A program made the translations under genes and the position numbers. A stretch of DNA of 64,000 bases from PALSA-612 sp963765295. GTDB lineage: Bacteria; Actinomycetota; Thermoleophilia; Gaiellales; Gaiellaceae. The stretch is from the NCBI GenBank assembly GCA_963765295.1, contig CAVXVO010000005.1:930001-994000 (forward strand). The letters are read 5' to 3'. Numbering within the stretch: position 1 is the first letter of the stretch; each line of letters starts with the position of its first letter. Under the pieces are notes generated by a model that was not told the origin of the DNA, did no database searches, and saw only the letters and a list, made by a program, of their open reading frames with translations. This document shows positions 32,340 to 41,550 of the stretch, piece after piece.

Positions 32340-34819
32340 TGCGGGCAGGGTATCTCCGCCCGGATGCGGGTTCCGCCGCCTTCGGGGCTCGAGACTTCGA
32401 GCGTGCCGTCGAGGGCCTCGATCCGGTCGAGGAGCCCTCGCAGACCGGAGCCGCTGCCGGGATCGGCCCCGCCGACGCCGTCGTCGTCCACCTCGACCAC
32501 CGCGTGCCCGTCGACCCGGGTGACGCTCACACGGGCGGCCGTCGCCTGCGCGTACTTGCCGATGTTGGCGAGCGCCTCCGCGATGACGTAGAACGCCGCC
32601 GCCTCGACAGGCGCGGGCAGCCGCTCGTCGGGCATCGCGGCGAGCTCGACCGGAAGCGGCGCCCGGACGGCCAGGCTCTCGACGGCTGCGCCGAGGCCGC
32701 GGTCGGTGAGCATGGCCGGATGGATGCCCCGGGCGAGCTCGCGGAGCTCGGCGAGGGCGAGCGCGAGCTCGTCGCCGGCCGCGGTCAGGATGTCGCCGGC
32801 GCCCTCGGGATCGGTCGCCAGCTTGGCCTGCGCGAGCCGCAGCGCGAGCGAGAGCGAGACAAGCCGTTGCTGGGCGCCGTCGTGGAGATTCCGCTCGAGG
32901 CGCCGCCGCTCGGCGTCCTGCGCCTCGACCAGCCGCGCACGCGAGGCGCGGATCTCGCGGCGGCTCCGCTCACGCTCGGTCACGTCGAGACCGGCGAGGA
33001 TCCGGCGAGGCGTGCCCTGTCCGTCGACGATGTGGTTGAACGTGCACGCGAGGATCAGCTCGTCGCCGCTCGTCGTCAGCCAGCGACACTCGATCTCCTC
33101 GAGCTCGCGGCCCGGCGCGACGCGCCGAAACGCTTCCTCAATGCCGGCGGCGTCCTCGGGATGGACGAAGACCTCCCAGAACCGTCGCCCCCAGACCCGC
33201 TCGTCGTCCACCCGTCCCGTCAGGCGCTCGGTCGTGTCGTTGAAGCGGATGATCCCGCCCTGCTCGTCGACGAGCATGAGCACGATCGGAGCCGTGTTGA
33301 CGACGGTGCGTGTGAACATCTGCTCGTGCTGCACCTCGGCGAACCGGTCGGCGAGCTCCCGCTCGAGCCGTCGCGCCAGCGTGACCTCGCGGACGATCGA
33401 GACGATCTCGTCGTCCGCGCTCGGCACCATTCGCGCCTCGAAGACCCGCTGCTCGCCGTCGAGGTCGAGCTCGTACTCGACCGTCTGCGTCGTTCGCGTC
33501 CCGAGCGCAGCGTCCGCACAGTGCATCAGCTCGTCGACGACCGGAGACGGGAGGAAGTCGCGGACGTTCCGGCCGATCATCTCCTCACGCGAGCGGACGA
33601 GGCCCTTGACGTCGCCGCGGATGTCGACGTAGGTCCCGTCCCGCCTGAACCGGATCATCATGTCGGGCATCGCGTCGAGAAGGGCGCGCATGCGGGTCTG
33701 GCTGCGCTCGAGCGCCTGGCGGCCGCGGTCCTTCTCCAGTGCGAAGCGGCAGGCGGTGATCACCTCGGAGAGGAGCTCGGGCGCGTGGACGTCGACGGCG
33801 GCGTCGTGCTCGATGAAGCCGAGCGGCCCGCCGTCGGAGTCGATGCGCGCGTACGCGCGACCCTGCTCGTCCGTGAGCAGCGGGAAGGAGTTGCCCCGCA
33901 GATCCACGTAGCCGTGCTCCTGCTCGATCCAGAGGCCGAGGCGTGCCGTCGGGTCGCCGAGCGCCTTTCTGATCGCGTCCTGGGCCCCCTCCGACGTGGG
34001 GTCGTCCGCGTAGTCGAGCAGGCGGCGCACGCCGAGCATGAGGCTCGTCTGCAGCAGACCGGCGAGAAGCGCGAACGGGAGCAGGACGACGCCGACCAGC
34101 GCGACGATCCAGAAGATCTCCCCTACGGCCTCGGATGCGAACCCAACCGCAAAGCCCACGCCGATCGCGGCAACCGAGACGCCGCCCGTCAGGTACACGG
34201 GCTTGAGGACGCGGCGCATCGCAGGCGTGGCCGCCCGCCAGCGCCGGACGGCGAGCACGACGACGCCGAGGAAGAAGACGATGCCGACGACCGCGAACGC
34301 GGCCTGGAGGGCGTCGTAGACCTGCTTGCTGTCCTCGACGAGGAACCGGTTCGGGGGGCAGCCGGTACAACCGAAGCTGAACTCCCCCTCGAAGAACGTC
34401 GGCAGCAGGCCGGAGAGGATCGCGACCGGGAACAGGACGAGGGCGAAGCCGCGCTCGAGCGGGTTCGTCGGGCGCCCTTCCGGATAGAGCGCGACGATCA
34501 GCAGAAGGATCGCGATGGGGATGCTGCCAAGGGCGTTGCCGCTCGTGTAGAGCAGCGAGTCGTTCGCCGTCCACAACGGCGCGAACACGAGCCAGGAGAG
34601 GCCGCCGAGGACGAGCAGTTTCCCCGTCCCGTTTCCGGGCCGCCGGCTCCAGGCGACGAGGCCGCTCCCGACGAAGGCCACTCCCGCGAACGCCGTCACG
34701 AAGCCCCAGATCTCCGGGTGGCCGGACTGGTCGCTCATGAAGGCCGAGAGCAGGTCGAGTGCGACGAGCACGATCGTCACGGGGACGACCACGTGCCACG
34801 GACGCAGGCGCGGGGTCAC
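32336..34819 (-). CDS. NarL-type sensor histidine kinase with eight-helix membrane domain and PAS domains
   Basis: 827 aa, GTG 34819 overlapping the upstream regulator stop (GTGA). Residues about 8-270 hold eight hydrophobic segments. Then follow a GAF-like linker, a PAS domain from about residue 380 (LLDAMPDMMIRFRRDGTYVD), a second PAS (about 500-625, IVLMLVDEQGGIIRFNDTTE), and a HisKA_3 dimerisation region RRRLERNLHDGAQQRLVSLS with the phospho-accepting His. A HATPase_c domain with EALANIGKYA, VEVDDDGVGG and GSGLRGLLDRIEALDG ends the protein. Signal unknown; the Cys pair FGCTGCPPN in an outer loop may sense redox or metal, which is speculative. Confidence 0.88.
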   Translation of the reverse strand: MTPRLRPWHVVVPVTIVLVALDLLSAFMSDQSGHPEIWGFVTAFAGVAFVGSGLVAWSRRPGNGTGKLLVLGGLSWLVFAPLWTANDSLLYTSGNALGSIPIAILLLIVALYPEGRPTNPLERGFALVLFPVAILSGLLPTFFEGEFSFGCTGCPPNRFLVEDSKQVYDALQAAFAVVGIVFFLGVVVLAVRRWRAATPAMRRVLKPVYLTGGVSVAAIGVGFAVGFASEAVGEIFWIVALVGVVLLPFALLAGLLQTSLMLGVRRLLDYADDPTSEGAQDAIRKALGDPTARLGLWIEQEHGYVDLRGNSFPLLTDEQGRAYARIDSDGGPLGFIEHDAAVDVHAPELLSEVITACRFALEKDRGRQALERSQTRMRALLDAMPDMMIRFRRDGTYVDIRGDVKGLVRSREEMIGRNVRDFLPSPVVDELMHCADAALGTRTTQTVEYELDLDGEQRVFEARMVPSADDEIVSIVREVTLARRLERELADRFAEVQHEQMFTRTVVNTAPIVLMLVDEQGGIIRFNDTTERLTGRVDDERVWGRRFWEVFVHPEDAAGIEEAFRRVAPGRELEEIECRWLTTSGDELILACTFNHIVDGQGTPRRILAGLDVTERERSRREIRASRARLVEAQDAERRRLERNLHDGAQQRLVSLSLALRLAQAKLATDPEGAGDILTAAGDELALALAELRELARGIHPAMLTDRGLGAAVESLAVRAPLPVELAAMPDERLPAPVEAAAFYVIAEALANIGKYAQATAARVSVTRVDGHAVVEVDDDGVGGADPGSGSGLRGLLDRIEALDGTLEVSSPEGGGTRIRAEIPCPH

Positions 34820-35184
34820 GGGATCAGTGCAGCGATGCGGGCGCCCGAGAGCTCGGCCTTCGGCACGAAGCCGAGCGCCCCGCTCTCCTCGACGAGCGGC
34901 CCGTAGTCGGAGCCGTCGCGACTGGAGACGAGGACGACGCTGACGCACGCGCCGTCGCCCGTCAGCGTGGAGGCGACCTCGAAGCCCGTCTGGTCGGGCA
35001 GCTGCACGTCGAGGAGGACGACGTCCGGATGAAGCTCCTCGGCGGCGGCGATGGCGCTGCGGCCGTCGCTCGCCTCGCCGACGACGTCGAAGCCCTCCGC
35101 CTCGAGCAGCGCCCGGGCCGTGGCCCGGAAGCTCGGGTGGTCGTCGACGATGAGGACAGTTGTCACGTTCGAATGCTCGCACAT
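34816..35184 (-). CDS. Single-domain response regulator
   Basis: 122 aa from ATG 35184, or 116 aa from GTG 35166, which fits the family start VTTVLIVDDHPSF better. It is a lone receiver: acidic pocket DDH, phospho-acceptor Asp in DVVLLDVQLPD, Ser in VVLVSSRDGS and Lys in GFVPKAELSG. It has no output domain and is co-transcribed ahead of the histidine kinase, so it may act as a phosphate sink or relay between the kinase and the LuxR-fused regulator. Confidence 0.85.
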   Translation of the reverse strand: MCEHSNVTTVLIVDDHPSFRATARALLEAEGFDVVGEASDGRSAIAAAEELHPDVVLLDVQLPDQTGFEVASTLTGDGACVSVVLVSSRDGSDYGPLVEESGALGFVPKAELSGARIAALIP

Positions 35185-35222
35185 GGGCCCGTCCGCCCCA
35201 ATACGGCTAGCCGCACTCTTCG

Positions 35223-36083
35223 TCAGATGCCGAGTCGGTTCAGCATCGCCTCGTCGCGGCGCCAGCGGGGCCTCGATTTGACGCGCAGCTCGAGATAGAC
35301 GCGGCGACCGAGCAGCGCTTCGATCTCGGGCCGGGCACGCACGCCGATCTCGCGCACGACGCCGCCCGCGCGGCCGATGACGATCTGCTTCTGCGAGTCG
35401 GTCTCGACGTAGATCACGGCGCGAACCGTGCCTTCGACGATCTCCTCGACCTCGACGCTGATCGCGTGCGGCAGCTCGTCCTTCGTCAGCGCCAGCGCCT
35501 TCTCCCGGACGAGCTCGGCGACCTGCACGTCCTGCTCCACGTCCGTGCGGACGTCAGGTGGGAAGTAGAGCGGCCCCTCGGGCAGCAGCTCGACGAGCTC
35601 CTCGCGGAGCTCGCCCACGCCGTCGCCGGTCTTGGCGCTGATCGGATGCAGCGCCTTGAAGTCGCCGAGTGCGGCAGCGGTCTGCATCTGCGTCGCGATG
35701 TGCCCGGGCTTCAGGCGGTCGACCTTGTTGAGGGCGATCACGACCGGGACGCCGAGGCCGAACACGCGCTGTGCGATGAAGCGGTCGCCGCCGCCGATCC
35801 GCTCCCGGCAGTCGAGCACGAACAGGACGCCCTCGATCTCCTCGAACCCGTGGTCGACCGTGCGCTGGAGGTGCTCGGTGAGGAGGTCGCGCGGCCGCTG
35901 GAAGCCGGGCAGGTCGGCGAGGACGAGCTGGTGGTCGGGCCCGTTCGCAATGCCGAAGATGCGCCGCCGGGTCGTCTGCGGCTTGTCGGAGACGATCGCC
36001 ACCTTGCCGCCGCAGAGCGCGTTGACGAGCGTCGACTTCCCGACGTTCGGCCGGCCGGCCAGCGCGACGAAGCCCGACCTCAT
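35223..36083 (-). CDS. era: GTPase Era
   Basis: 286 aa, ATG 36083 overlapping the cdd stop. Ribosome-assembly GTPase for the 30S subunit. G1 GRPNVGKST, G3 DLPG, G4 NKVD and G5 SAK are present, followed by the KH domain with HAISVEVEEI, QKQIVIGRAGGVVREIG and VYLELRVKSRPRWR. Normal length. Last gene of the conserved phoH-ybeY-dgk-cdd-era cluster. Confidence 0.97.
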   Translation of the reverse strand: MRSGFVALAGRPNVGKSTLVNALCGGKVAIVSDKPQTTRRRIFGIANGPDHQLVLADLPGFQRPRDLLTEHLQRTVDHGFEEIEGVLFVLDCRERIGGGDRFIAQRVFGLGVPVVIALNKVDRLKPGHIATQMQTAAALGDFKALHPISAKTGDGVGELREELVELLPEGPLYFPPDVRTDVEQDVQVAELVREKALALTKDELPHAISVEVEEIVEGTVRAVIYVETDSQKQIVIGRAGGVVREIGVRARPEIEALLGRRVYLELRVKSRPRWRRDEAMLNRLGI

Positions 36084-36451
36084 TGATCGAGCTCGAACGT
36101 GTCCGGCAGGAGCTCGGCCGGCGTCGTCGTCACGACCTCGCCGTTCGCGCGCGCATAGGTGACGCGGTCGAGCCCGAACTCGTACAGCCACTGGCGGCAG
36201 CCGCCGCAGGGCGAGGCGTTGATCGCGATCGCCTCCAGGTCCCCCGGCCGGCAGCCGTCGGTGACAGCGCGCGTGAGCGCGGTCTTCTCGGCACAGACGC
36301 CGAGCGGATAGGCCGCGTTCTCGACGTTCACGCCCAGGAACAGCCGCCCGTCGCGCGCCAGCACCGCGGCGCCGACGTGGAACTTCGAGTACGGCGCATA
36401 CGCCTGCGCGGCGATCGCCACGGCCTGCTCGTAGAGGGCGCGGTCGTCCAT
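36080..36451 (-). CDS. cdd: Cytidine deaminase
   Basis: 123 aa; deaminates cytidine and deoxycytidine in pyrimidine salvage. Small tetrameric type: YSKFHVGAAVLARDG, NVENAAYPLGVCAEKTAL with the first zinc Cys and catalytic Glu, and SPCGGCRQWLYEF with the other two zinc Cys. ATG 36451 shares one base with the stop of the upstream gene (TGATG). Confidence 0.96.
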   Translation of the reverse strand: MDDRALYEQAVAIAAQAYAPYSKFHVGAAVLARDGRLFLGVNVENAAYPLGVCAEKTALTRAVTDGCRPGDLEAIAINASPCGGCRQWLYEFGLDRVTYARANGEVVTTTPAELLPDTFELDQ

Positions 36452-37170
36452 CAGAAGAAGAGCTGGAAGACGGCGAGGGCGACGAGAGCGCCGAGGAGGC
36501 CGCCGTAGACGACCTCGAGCGTCGAGTGGACGCCGGCCTCGATCCTGGTCTGGGCGACGAGCAGAGCCATGATGAACATGATCGACGAGACGAGGAAACG
36601 GTGCTCCTTCGGGCCGAGGATGTAGGTCACCGCGACCCAGCCCGCGAACGCGACCGCGGCGTGCCCGGACGGCAGGCCGCCCCGGAGCGGCGTCCCGCGT
36701 CCGACCCAGGCCTTGGTCGCGATCACGATCAGGACGGTGAGCACGAGCGCGATCAGCGTCACCTCCGTCGGCAGGTCGCGGAGCCGGTCGAGCACGCTCG
36801 AGGCCGACGTGCTGAACGCGTGCGAGAACACGAGGTAGCCGACGGCGACGGCGTTGATGGTCGCGATCAGAACGGCCCCGGCGGCGATGTCCTTGGCGAG
36901 CTTCGCGAGCGGGTCGAACGAGGTCGTGGCCAGGTCGATCGCCTGCTCGATCGCCGAGTTGATCATCTCGGCGACGAGCACGAACGTGATCGCGAGCAGA
37001 AGCGCGATCAGCTCGAAGCGGTTGACGCCCTTCCACACGGCCGCCACGAGCACGCCGATCGCGACCGCGAAATGGATGCGCATGTTCCGGTGCGTCCGCA
37101 GGACGTGGATCAGGCCCTCGATCGCGAAGTTGAAGCTGTCGATCAGCGACAGCGAGCGGCGGCGGCTCAT
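36451..37170 (-). CDS. Diacylglycerol/undecaprenol kinase - PAP2 phosphatase fusion
   Basis: 239 aa membrane protein with two modules. Residues about 1-115 are DgkA-like: SFNFAIEGLIHVLRTHRNMRIH and EMINSAIEQAIDLATTSFDP with the catalytic-site Glu and Asn of Gram-positive DgkA, which phosphorylates undecaprenol. Residues about 135-235 are a PAP2 phosphatase-like domain: KAWVGRGTPLRGGLPSGHAA (PSGH motif) and TRIEAGVHSTLEVVYGG (final His motif). One protein thus carries a kinase and a lipid-phosphate phosphatase and could balance the undecaprenol/undecaprenyl-phosphate pool. ATG 37170 overlaps the ybeY stop. Confidence 0.88.
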   Translation of the reverse strand: MSRRRSLSLIDSFNFAIEGLIHVLRTHRNMRIHFAVAIGVLVAAVWKGVNRFELIALLLAITFVLVAEMINSAIEQAIDLATTSFDPLAKLAKDIAAGAVLIATINAVAVGYLVFSHAFSTSASSVLDRLRDLPTEVTLIALVLTVLIVIATKAWVGRGTPLRGGLPSGHAAVAFAGWVAVTYILGPKEHRFLVSSIMFIMALLVAQTRIEAGVHSTLEVVYGGLLGALVALAVFQLFF

Positions 37171-37544
37171 TCCTCGTACGCGTCCTCGCGCGCTTCCATC
37201 TCGTCGCCGTGGTCGTACCCGAGCAGGTGCAGGAGCCCGTGGACGAGCGGTGCGCGCCAGGCGTCGCCCGTCACCTGCGGGCAGAGGACCGCGTCGCCGA
37301 GTTGCCGCGGCACGCCGTCCGGAAGCTCTTCGCGGCCGTCGATCGGGAACGAGAGCACGTCGGTCGCCTCGTCGACACCGAGGTGATCGCGCTTGAGGCG
37401 CCTGATCTCCTCCGGGGGAACGAACGCGATGCCGAGCTCGCCCTCGCCGACGCCCTCGGCTGCGAGCACCCGTCGTGCGAGCTCGACGGCCGCATGCTCG
37501 TCGACCTCGACGCCGCTCCTGTTCGCGACCTCGATCTCGACCAC
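37167..37544 (-). CDS. ybeY: Endoribonuclease YbeY, rRNA maturation
   Basis: 125 aa, GTG 37544 three bases after phoH. Zinc motif HGLLHLLGYDHGDEM (three His) and the substrate-channel strand TDVLSFPIDGRE are typical. It works in 16S rRNA 3' end processing and ribosome quality control, next to era as in most bacteria. Confidence 0.95.
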   Translation of the reverse strand: MVEIEVANRSGVEVDEHAAVELARRVLAAEGVGEGELGIAFVPPEEIRRLKRDHLGVDEATDVLSFPIDGREELPDGVPRQLGDAVLCPQVTGDAWRAPLVHGLLHLLGYDHGDEMEAREDAYEE

Positions 37545-37547
37545 GGC

Positions 37548-38507
<960 letters not shown>

Positions 38508-38783
38508 CGGTCCAGTGTATGGCTGCCACCCGTCGATCCGACCACACGGATGCCTCGATTTCGTCACGCCCAGGACACAGACAGGTGACGGTTTCGCGAA
38601 TACGATCGCAGTGGGGAGGAGGCCGGGAGCACCTTGAGCCCGCCGTTCGGGACATGGCCGCTCAGCGCACGGGCAGGCCGGTGGACGTGCACGACCGAGG
38701 CGACCTCGTTGAACTGATCCAGACTCCCAGCACCGTCGGCCGGCGCACGCTCGCACCCGTACGCCCGTCGGATTCGGGCTTTG
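38508..38783. other. 276-bp intergenic region upstream of the phoH operon
   Basis: Holds the leaderless phoH -10 (TACACT, 38514-38519, minus). I looked for rpsU, often found here in other bacteria, and did not find it. A plus-strand frame from ATG 38653 (AAQRTGRPVDVHDRGDLVEL) is open but lacks support. No terminator is evident after yqeY. Confidence 0.4.
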
Positions 38784-39227
38784 TCAGGCGAGCTTCTCGC
38801 GCACGAGCTGGCTCACGGCCGACCCGTCCGCACGACCCGCGATCTGCGGCATCACGTCGGCCATCACGCGGCCGAGGTCGCGCAGGCTGGTGGCGCCGTT
38901 CTCGGCGATCGCGTCGTCGACGATCGCCTCGAGCTCGTCCTCCGACAGCGGCTCGGGCATGAAGTCCTCGAGCACGTCGAGCTCGTCCTCCTCCTTCTCG
39001 GCCTGCTCCTCCCGCCCCGCGGCACGAAAGGCCTCGATCGCCTCGAGCCGCCGTTTGCGCTCCCGCTGGAGCACCTGCAGCTCCTCGTCCTCGTGGAGCG
39101 GTCGCTGCAGCTCCTTCTCCGAGGCCCGAAGCGCGTTCAGGATCAGCCGCAGCGCGTCGCGTCGCTCGCCGTCGCGTTCCTTCATCGCCTCCGTCAATTC
39201 GGCCTCGATCCGCGCGATCAGCGTCAT
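38784..39227 (-). CDS. GatB/YqeY domain protein
   Basis: 147 aa, ATG 39227 overlapping the HIT gene stop by 4 bp. Typical YqeY: LIARIEAELTEAMKERDGER, LRLILNALRASEKEL, EEDELDVLEDFMPEPLSEDE and GRVMADVMPQIAGRADGSAV. The fold matches the tail domain of GatB and is thought to bind tRNA; precise role unknown. Confidence 0.92.
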   Translation of the reverse strand: MTLIARIEAELTEAMKERDGERRDALRLILNALRASEKELQRPLHEDEELQVLQRERKRRLEAIEAFRAAGREEQAEKEEDELDVLEDFMPEPLSEDELEAIVDDAIAENGATSLRDLGRVMADVMPQIAGRADGSAVSQLVREKLA

Positions 39228-39577
39228 GCGGGGAGCCCCCTGAACGTCCCGCCGAGGACGTGCCAGTGGAGGTGGAAGACGGTCTGGCCCGCGCCGGCGC
39301 CGACGAACACCATCAGCCGGTATTCGTCGAGGCCGGCCGCCTGCGCTGTTTCCGCAACGAAATCGAGCATCCGCTTCGCCTCCTCCTCGCCCATCGCCGA
39401 GACGTCACGGAAGGTTTCCAGATGTCGCTCCGGGATGACGAGCAGGTGCACATCGGCCTTGGGCGCGATGTCCTCGATCGCAATGAACCCGTCCGCGCGG
39501 TTGACGATGGTCGCGGGCAGCTCGCCGCGGACGATCTTGCAGAAGATGCAGTCCGGATCGGAAACCGGGTCAGGCAG
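39224..39577 (-). CDS. HIT-family nucleotide hydrolase
   Basis: About 113-117 aa. SDPDCIFCKIVRGELPATIV is the normal N-terminus with the CxxC zinc pair, followed by DIAPKADVHLLVIPERHLET and the histidine triad HLHWHVLGG. The start is odd: no ATG, GTG or TTG precedes SDPDC in frame. GTT stands at 39565 where a GTG is expected, and CTG 39577 (with GGAGG upstream) is the only alternative. Either a CTG start or a miscalled base explains it. The gene overlaps the end of the mtaB-like gene by 8 bp. Confidence 0.85.
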   Translation of the reverse strand: MPDPVSDPDCIFCKIVRGELPATIVNRADGFIAIEDIAPKADVHLLVIPERHLETFRDVSAMGEEEAKRMLDFVAETAQAAGLDEYRLMVFVGAGAGQTVFHLHWHVLGGTFRGLPA

Positions 39578-40761
39578 CGAGGATCCCCTCCTCCGTCACC
39601 GCGGCGCCGCGTACCTGGACGAACTCGCCGACCGGTGCGTCGACGAGCCAGGGCGAGTAGTCCTCTCCGTAGCCGAGCCCGGGCCGGTCGACGAGGACGA
39701 CGTCCGGACGACCGATCTTCCCGCGCCAGCGGCGGAGCGTCTGCTCGCGGGACAGCGCCCGCAGCCGGGCGCTCCGCTCCTTCTTGACCGCCTTCGGCAC
39801 CGTGTCGGTGCCGGCCGTCCTCGTCCCGGGGCGCGGCGAGTACGGGAAGACGTGCGCCTTCGTGATTCCCGCCTCGGCGACGACCGCGAGCGTCCGGCGG
39901 AACGCACGCTCGTCCTCGGCCGGGAACCCGACGATCACGTCCGTGGTCAGGTTGAAGTCGGCCGCGAGCGCGAGCCGGCGGAGGAACGTGGCGGCCCGGT
40001 AGCGGCGGCCCATCGCCCGCAGGACGCCGTCGTCGCCGGACTGCAGCGGCACGTGCAGGTGCCGCGCCCGCGGTCGGAGTCTCGCGCAGCGCCGCGACGA
40101 GCTCCTCGTCGAGGTGGTTGACCTCGATCGACGAGAGCCGCAGGCGCGCGAGACCGGGCGTGCCGCCGACCTCGCGGACGAGCCGCGCGAGCCGGTAGCC
40201 GGCGAGGCGGTCCCGATAGCACCCGAGGTTGATCCCGGTGAGCACGATCTCCTTGTGGCCCTGCACGACGCGGCGGCGCACCTCGGCCAGAATCCCCTCG
40301 GCCGGCCGGCTGCGCGAGGCACCGCGCACGAGCGGGATCACGCAGAACGAGCACGAGAAGCTGCACCCGTCCTGCACCTTCACGAAGGCGCGCACGCGAT
40401 CGAGGCGTGCGTCCGCCTGCACGCACGCGATCGCGCCGACGTCGCCGGCGACCGCTGCGGGAGTGTCCTCGCTTCTCCCCGCCACCACGACGACGTTGCC
40501 GGCCAGACCGCCGAAGGCGGCTCCGACCAGGTTCGCCCCGCAGCCCGTGAGGTAGACGCGGCCGTGCGTCCGGGCGAGCCGGGAGGCCACCTTGCGGGAC
40601 TTCGAGATCGCCTCGTGCGTCACGCAGCACGTGTTGAGGACGGCGACGTCGGCTCCGCCCGCCTGCTCCGTGTGCCCGTCGGCGAGCAGCCGCTCGCGCA
40701 CCGCCTGCGCGTCCGCGTGCGAAACCTTGCAACCGAGAAAGCCCGCCGAGAACGTCGCCAT
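39570..40761 (-). CDS. mtaB: MiaB-like methylthiotransferase, MtaB type (one frameshift)
   Basis: Radical SAM enzyme that adds a methylthio group to t6A37 of tRNA. About 396 aa when joined, ATG 40761. N-terminal UPF0004 domain: ATFSAGFLGCKVSHADAQAV, NTCCVTHEA and GCGANL supply the three Cys of the auxiliary cluster. Radical SAM motif CSFSCSFCVIP; LTGINLGCY; LRLSSIEV; HLHVPLQSGDDGVLRAMGR; DVIVGFPAEDE; PYSPRPGT. A break near 40078 (RETPTAG versus LRPRARHLHV) needs one base. C-terminal TRAM-like part is short. Confidence 0.88.
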
Positions 40762-40772
40762 GCCCGCGGACC

Positions 40773-41549
40773 TTACTCGGTCACGGCCTCCCAGAGGTCA
40801 GCCGCCCAGCCCTCCTCGTCGAGCCTCCGGCGAGCCGCGTAGCCCGGAAGCCGGAGCCGGTTCGAGACCAGGTAGCCGGAGGTGACGAGCCGGTCGCAGT
40901 CGAGCCTCGCCGCGATCTCCGGGACTGCCTCGAGGGAGACGTTCGCGACCGCCGTCGCCGCAGCGGGAAGCGGCCTGCGGGTCGCATCGAGGAGCACGGT
41001 CTCGATCGCGACGCCGTTCGCCCGCGCGTTCTCGCGCGTCGCCTCGATCGCGAGTGGATCGACGTCGAGCGCGACAACCGGCCCGAACCCGAGCCGGGCG
41101 CCGGCGATCGCCAGCACGCCGGAGCCGCAGCCGACGTCGAGAAGCGAACCGCGCGGGAGGTCGACGAGCAGCGCGAGGCAGAGCCGGGTCGTCGCGTGCG
41201 CCCCGGTGCCGAACGCCCGCGCGGGGTCGATGACGACGGCCAGCGAGCCCGCCGCGACCTCCTCCCACGGCGGTCCGACCCACAGCGGGCCGACGGTCAC
41301 CGGCCGGTGGAAGCTGCGCCATCGCTCCTCCCACCCGGCCTCGACGTCCGTGCCGCGCACGCCGCCGAAGGCGTGCCAGAGTCGCTCCTCGCCCGATGCG
41401 TCCGTGTACGCGGCGAGCTGCACGTCGTCCTCGTCCTCGACCTCTTCGAAGCCTTCGGGGAAGAGCTCGATCATCGTCGCGCGCGCCTCCTCGGCGCGGC
41501 GGCGGGGAACGGTGATCGACACGCGCCGGAGCGGGCGCTCGCCGCTCAC
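40773..41549 (-). CDS. prmA: Ribosomal protein L11 methyltransferase
   Basis: 258 aa, ATG 41549. Adds methyl groups to ribosomal protein L11. VSITVPRRRAEEARATMIEL (N-terminal L11-recognition domain), WHRPVTVGPLWVGPPW-type linker (here FHRPVTVGPLWVGPPW), DPARAFGTGAHATTRLCL, then motif I LLDVGCGSGVLAIAGARLGF and VVALDVDPLAIEATRENARAN. Somewhat short but complete. It follows dnaJ in the classic hrcA-dnaJ-prmA-mtaB order. Confidence 0.92.
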   Translation of the reverse strand: MSGERPLRRVSITVPRRRAEEARATMIELFPEGFEEVEDEDDVQLAAYTDASGEERLWHAFGGVRGTDVEAGWEERWRSFHRPVTVGPLWVGPPWEEVAAGSLAVVIDPARAFGTGAHATTRLCLALLVDLPRGSLLDVGCGSGVLAIAGARLGFGPVVALDVDPLAIEATRENARANGVAIETVLLDATRRPLPAAATAVANVSLEAVPEIAARLDCDRLVTSGYLVSNRLRLPGYAARRRLDEEGWAADLWEAVTE

Positions 41550-41550
41550 G

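Noticed and set aside
38508..38783. rpsU or a small plus-strand gene between phoH and yqeY
   Set aside because: No S21-like sequence in any frame; the plus-strand frame from 38653 runs into yqeY's antisense and has no recognisable motif.
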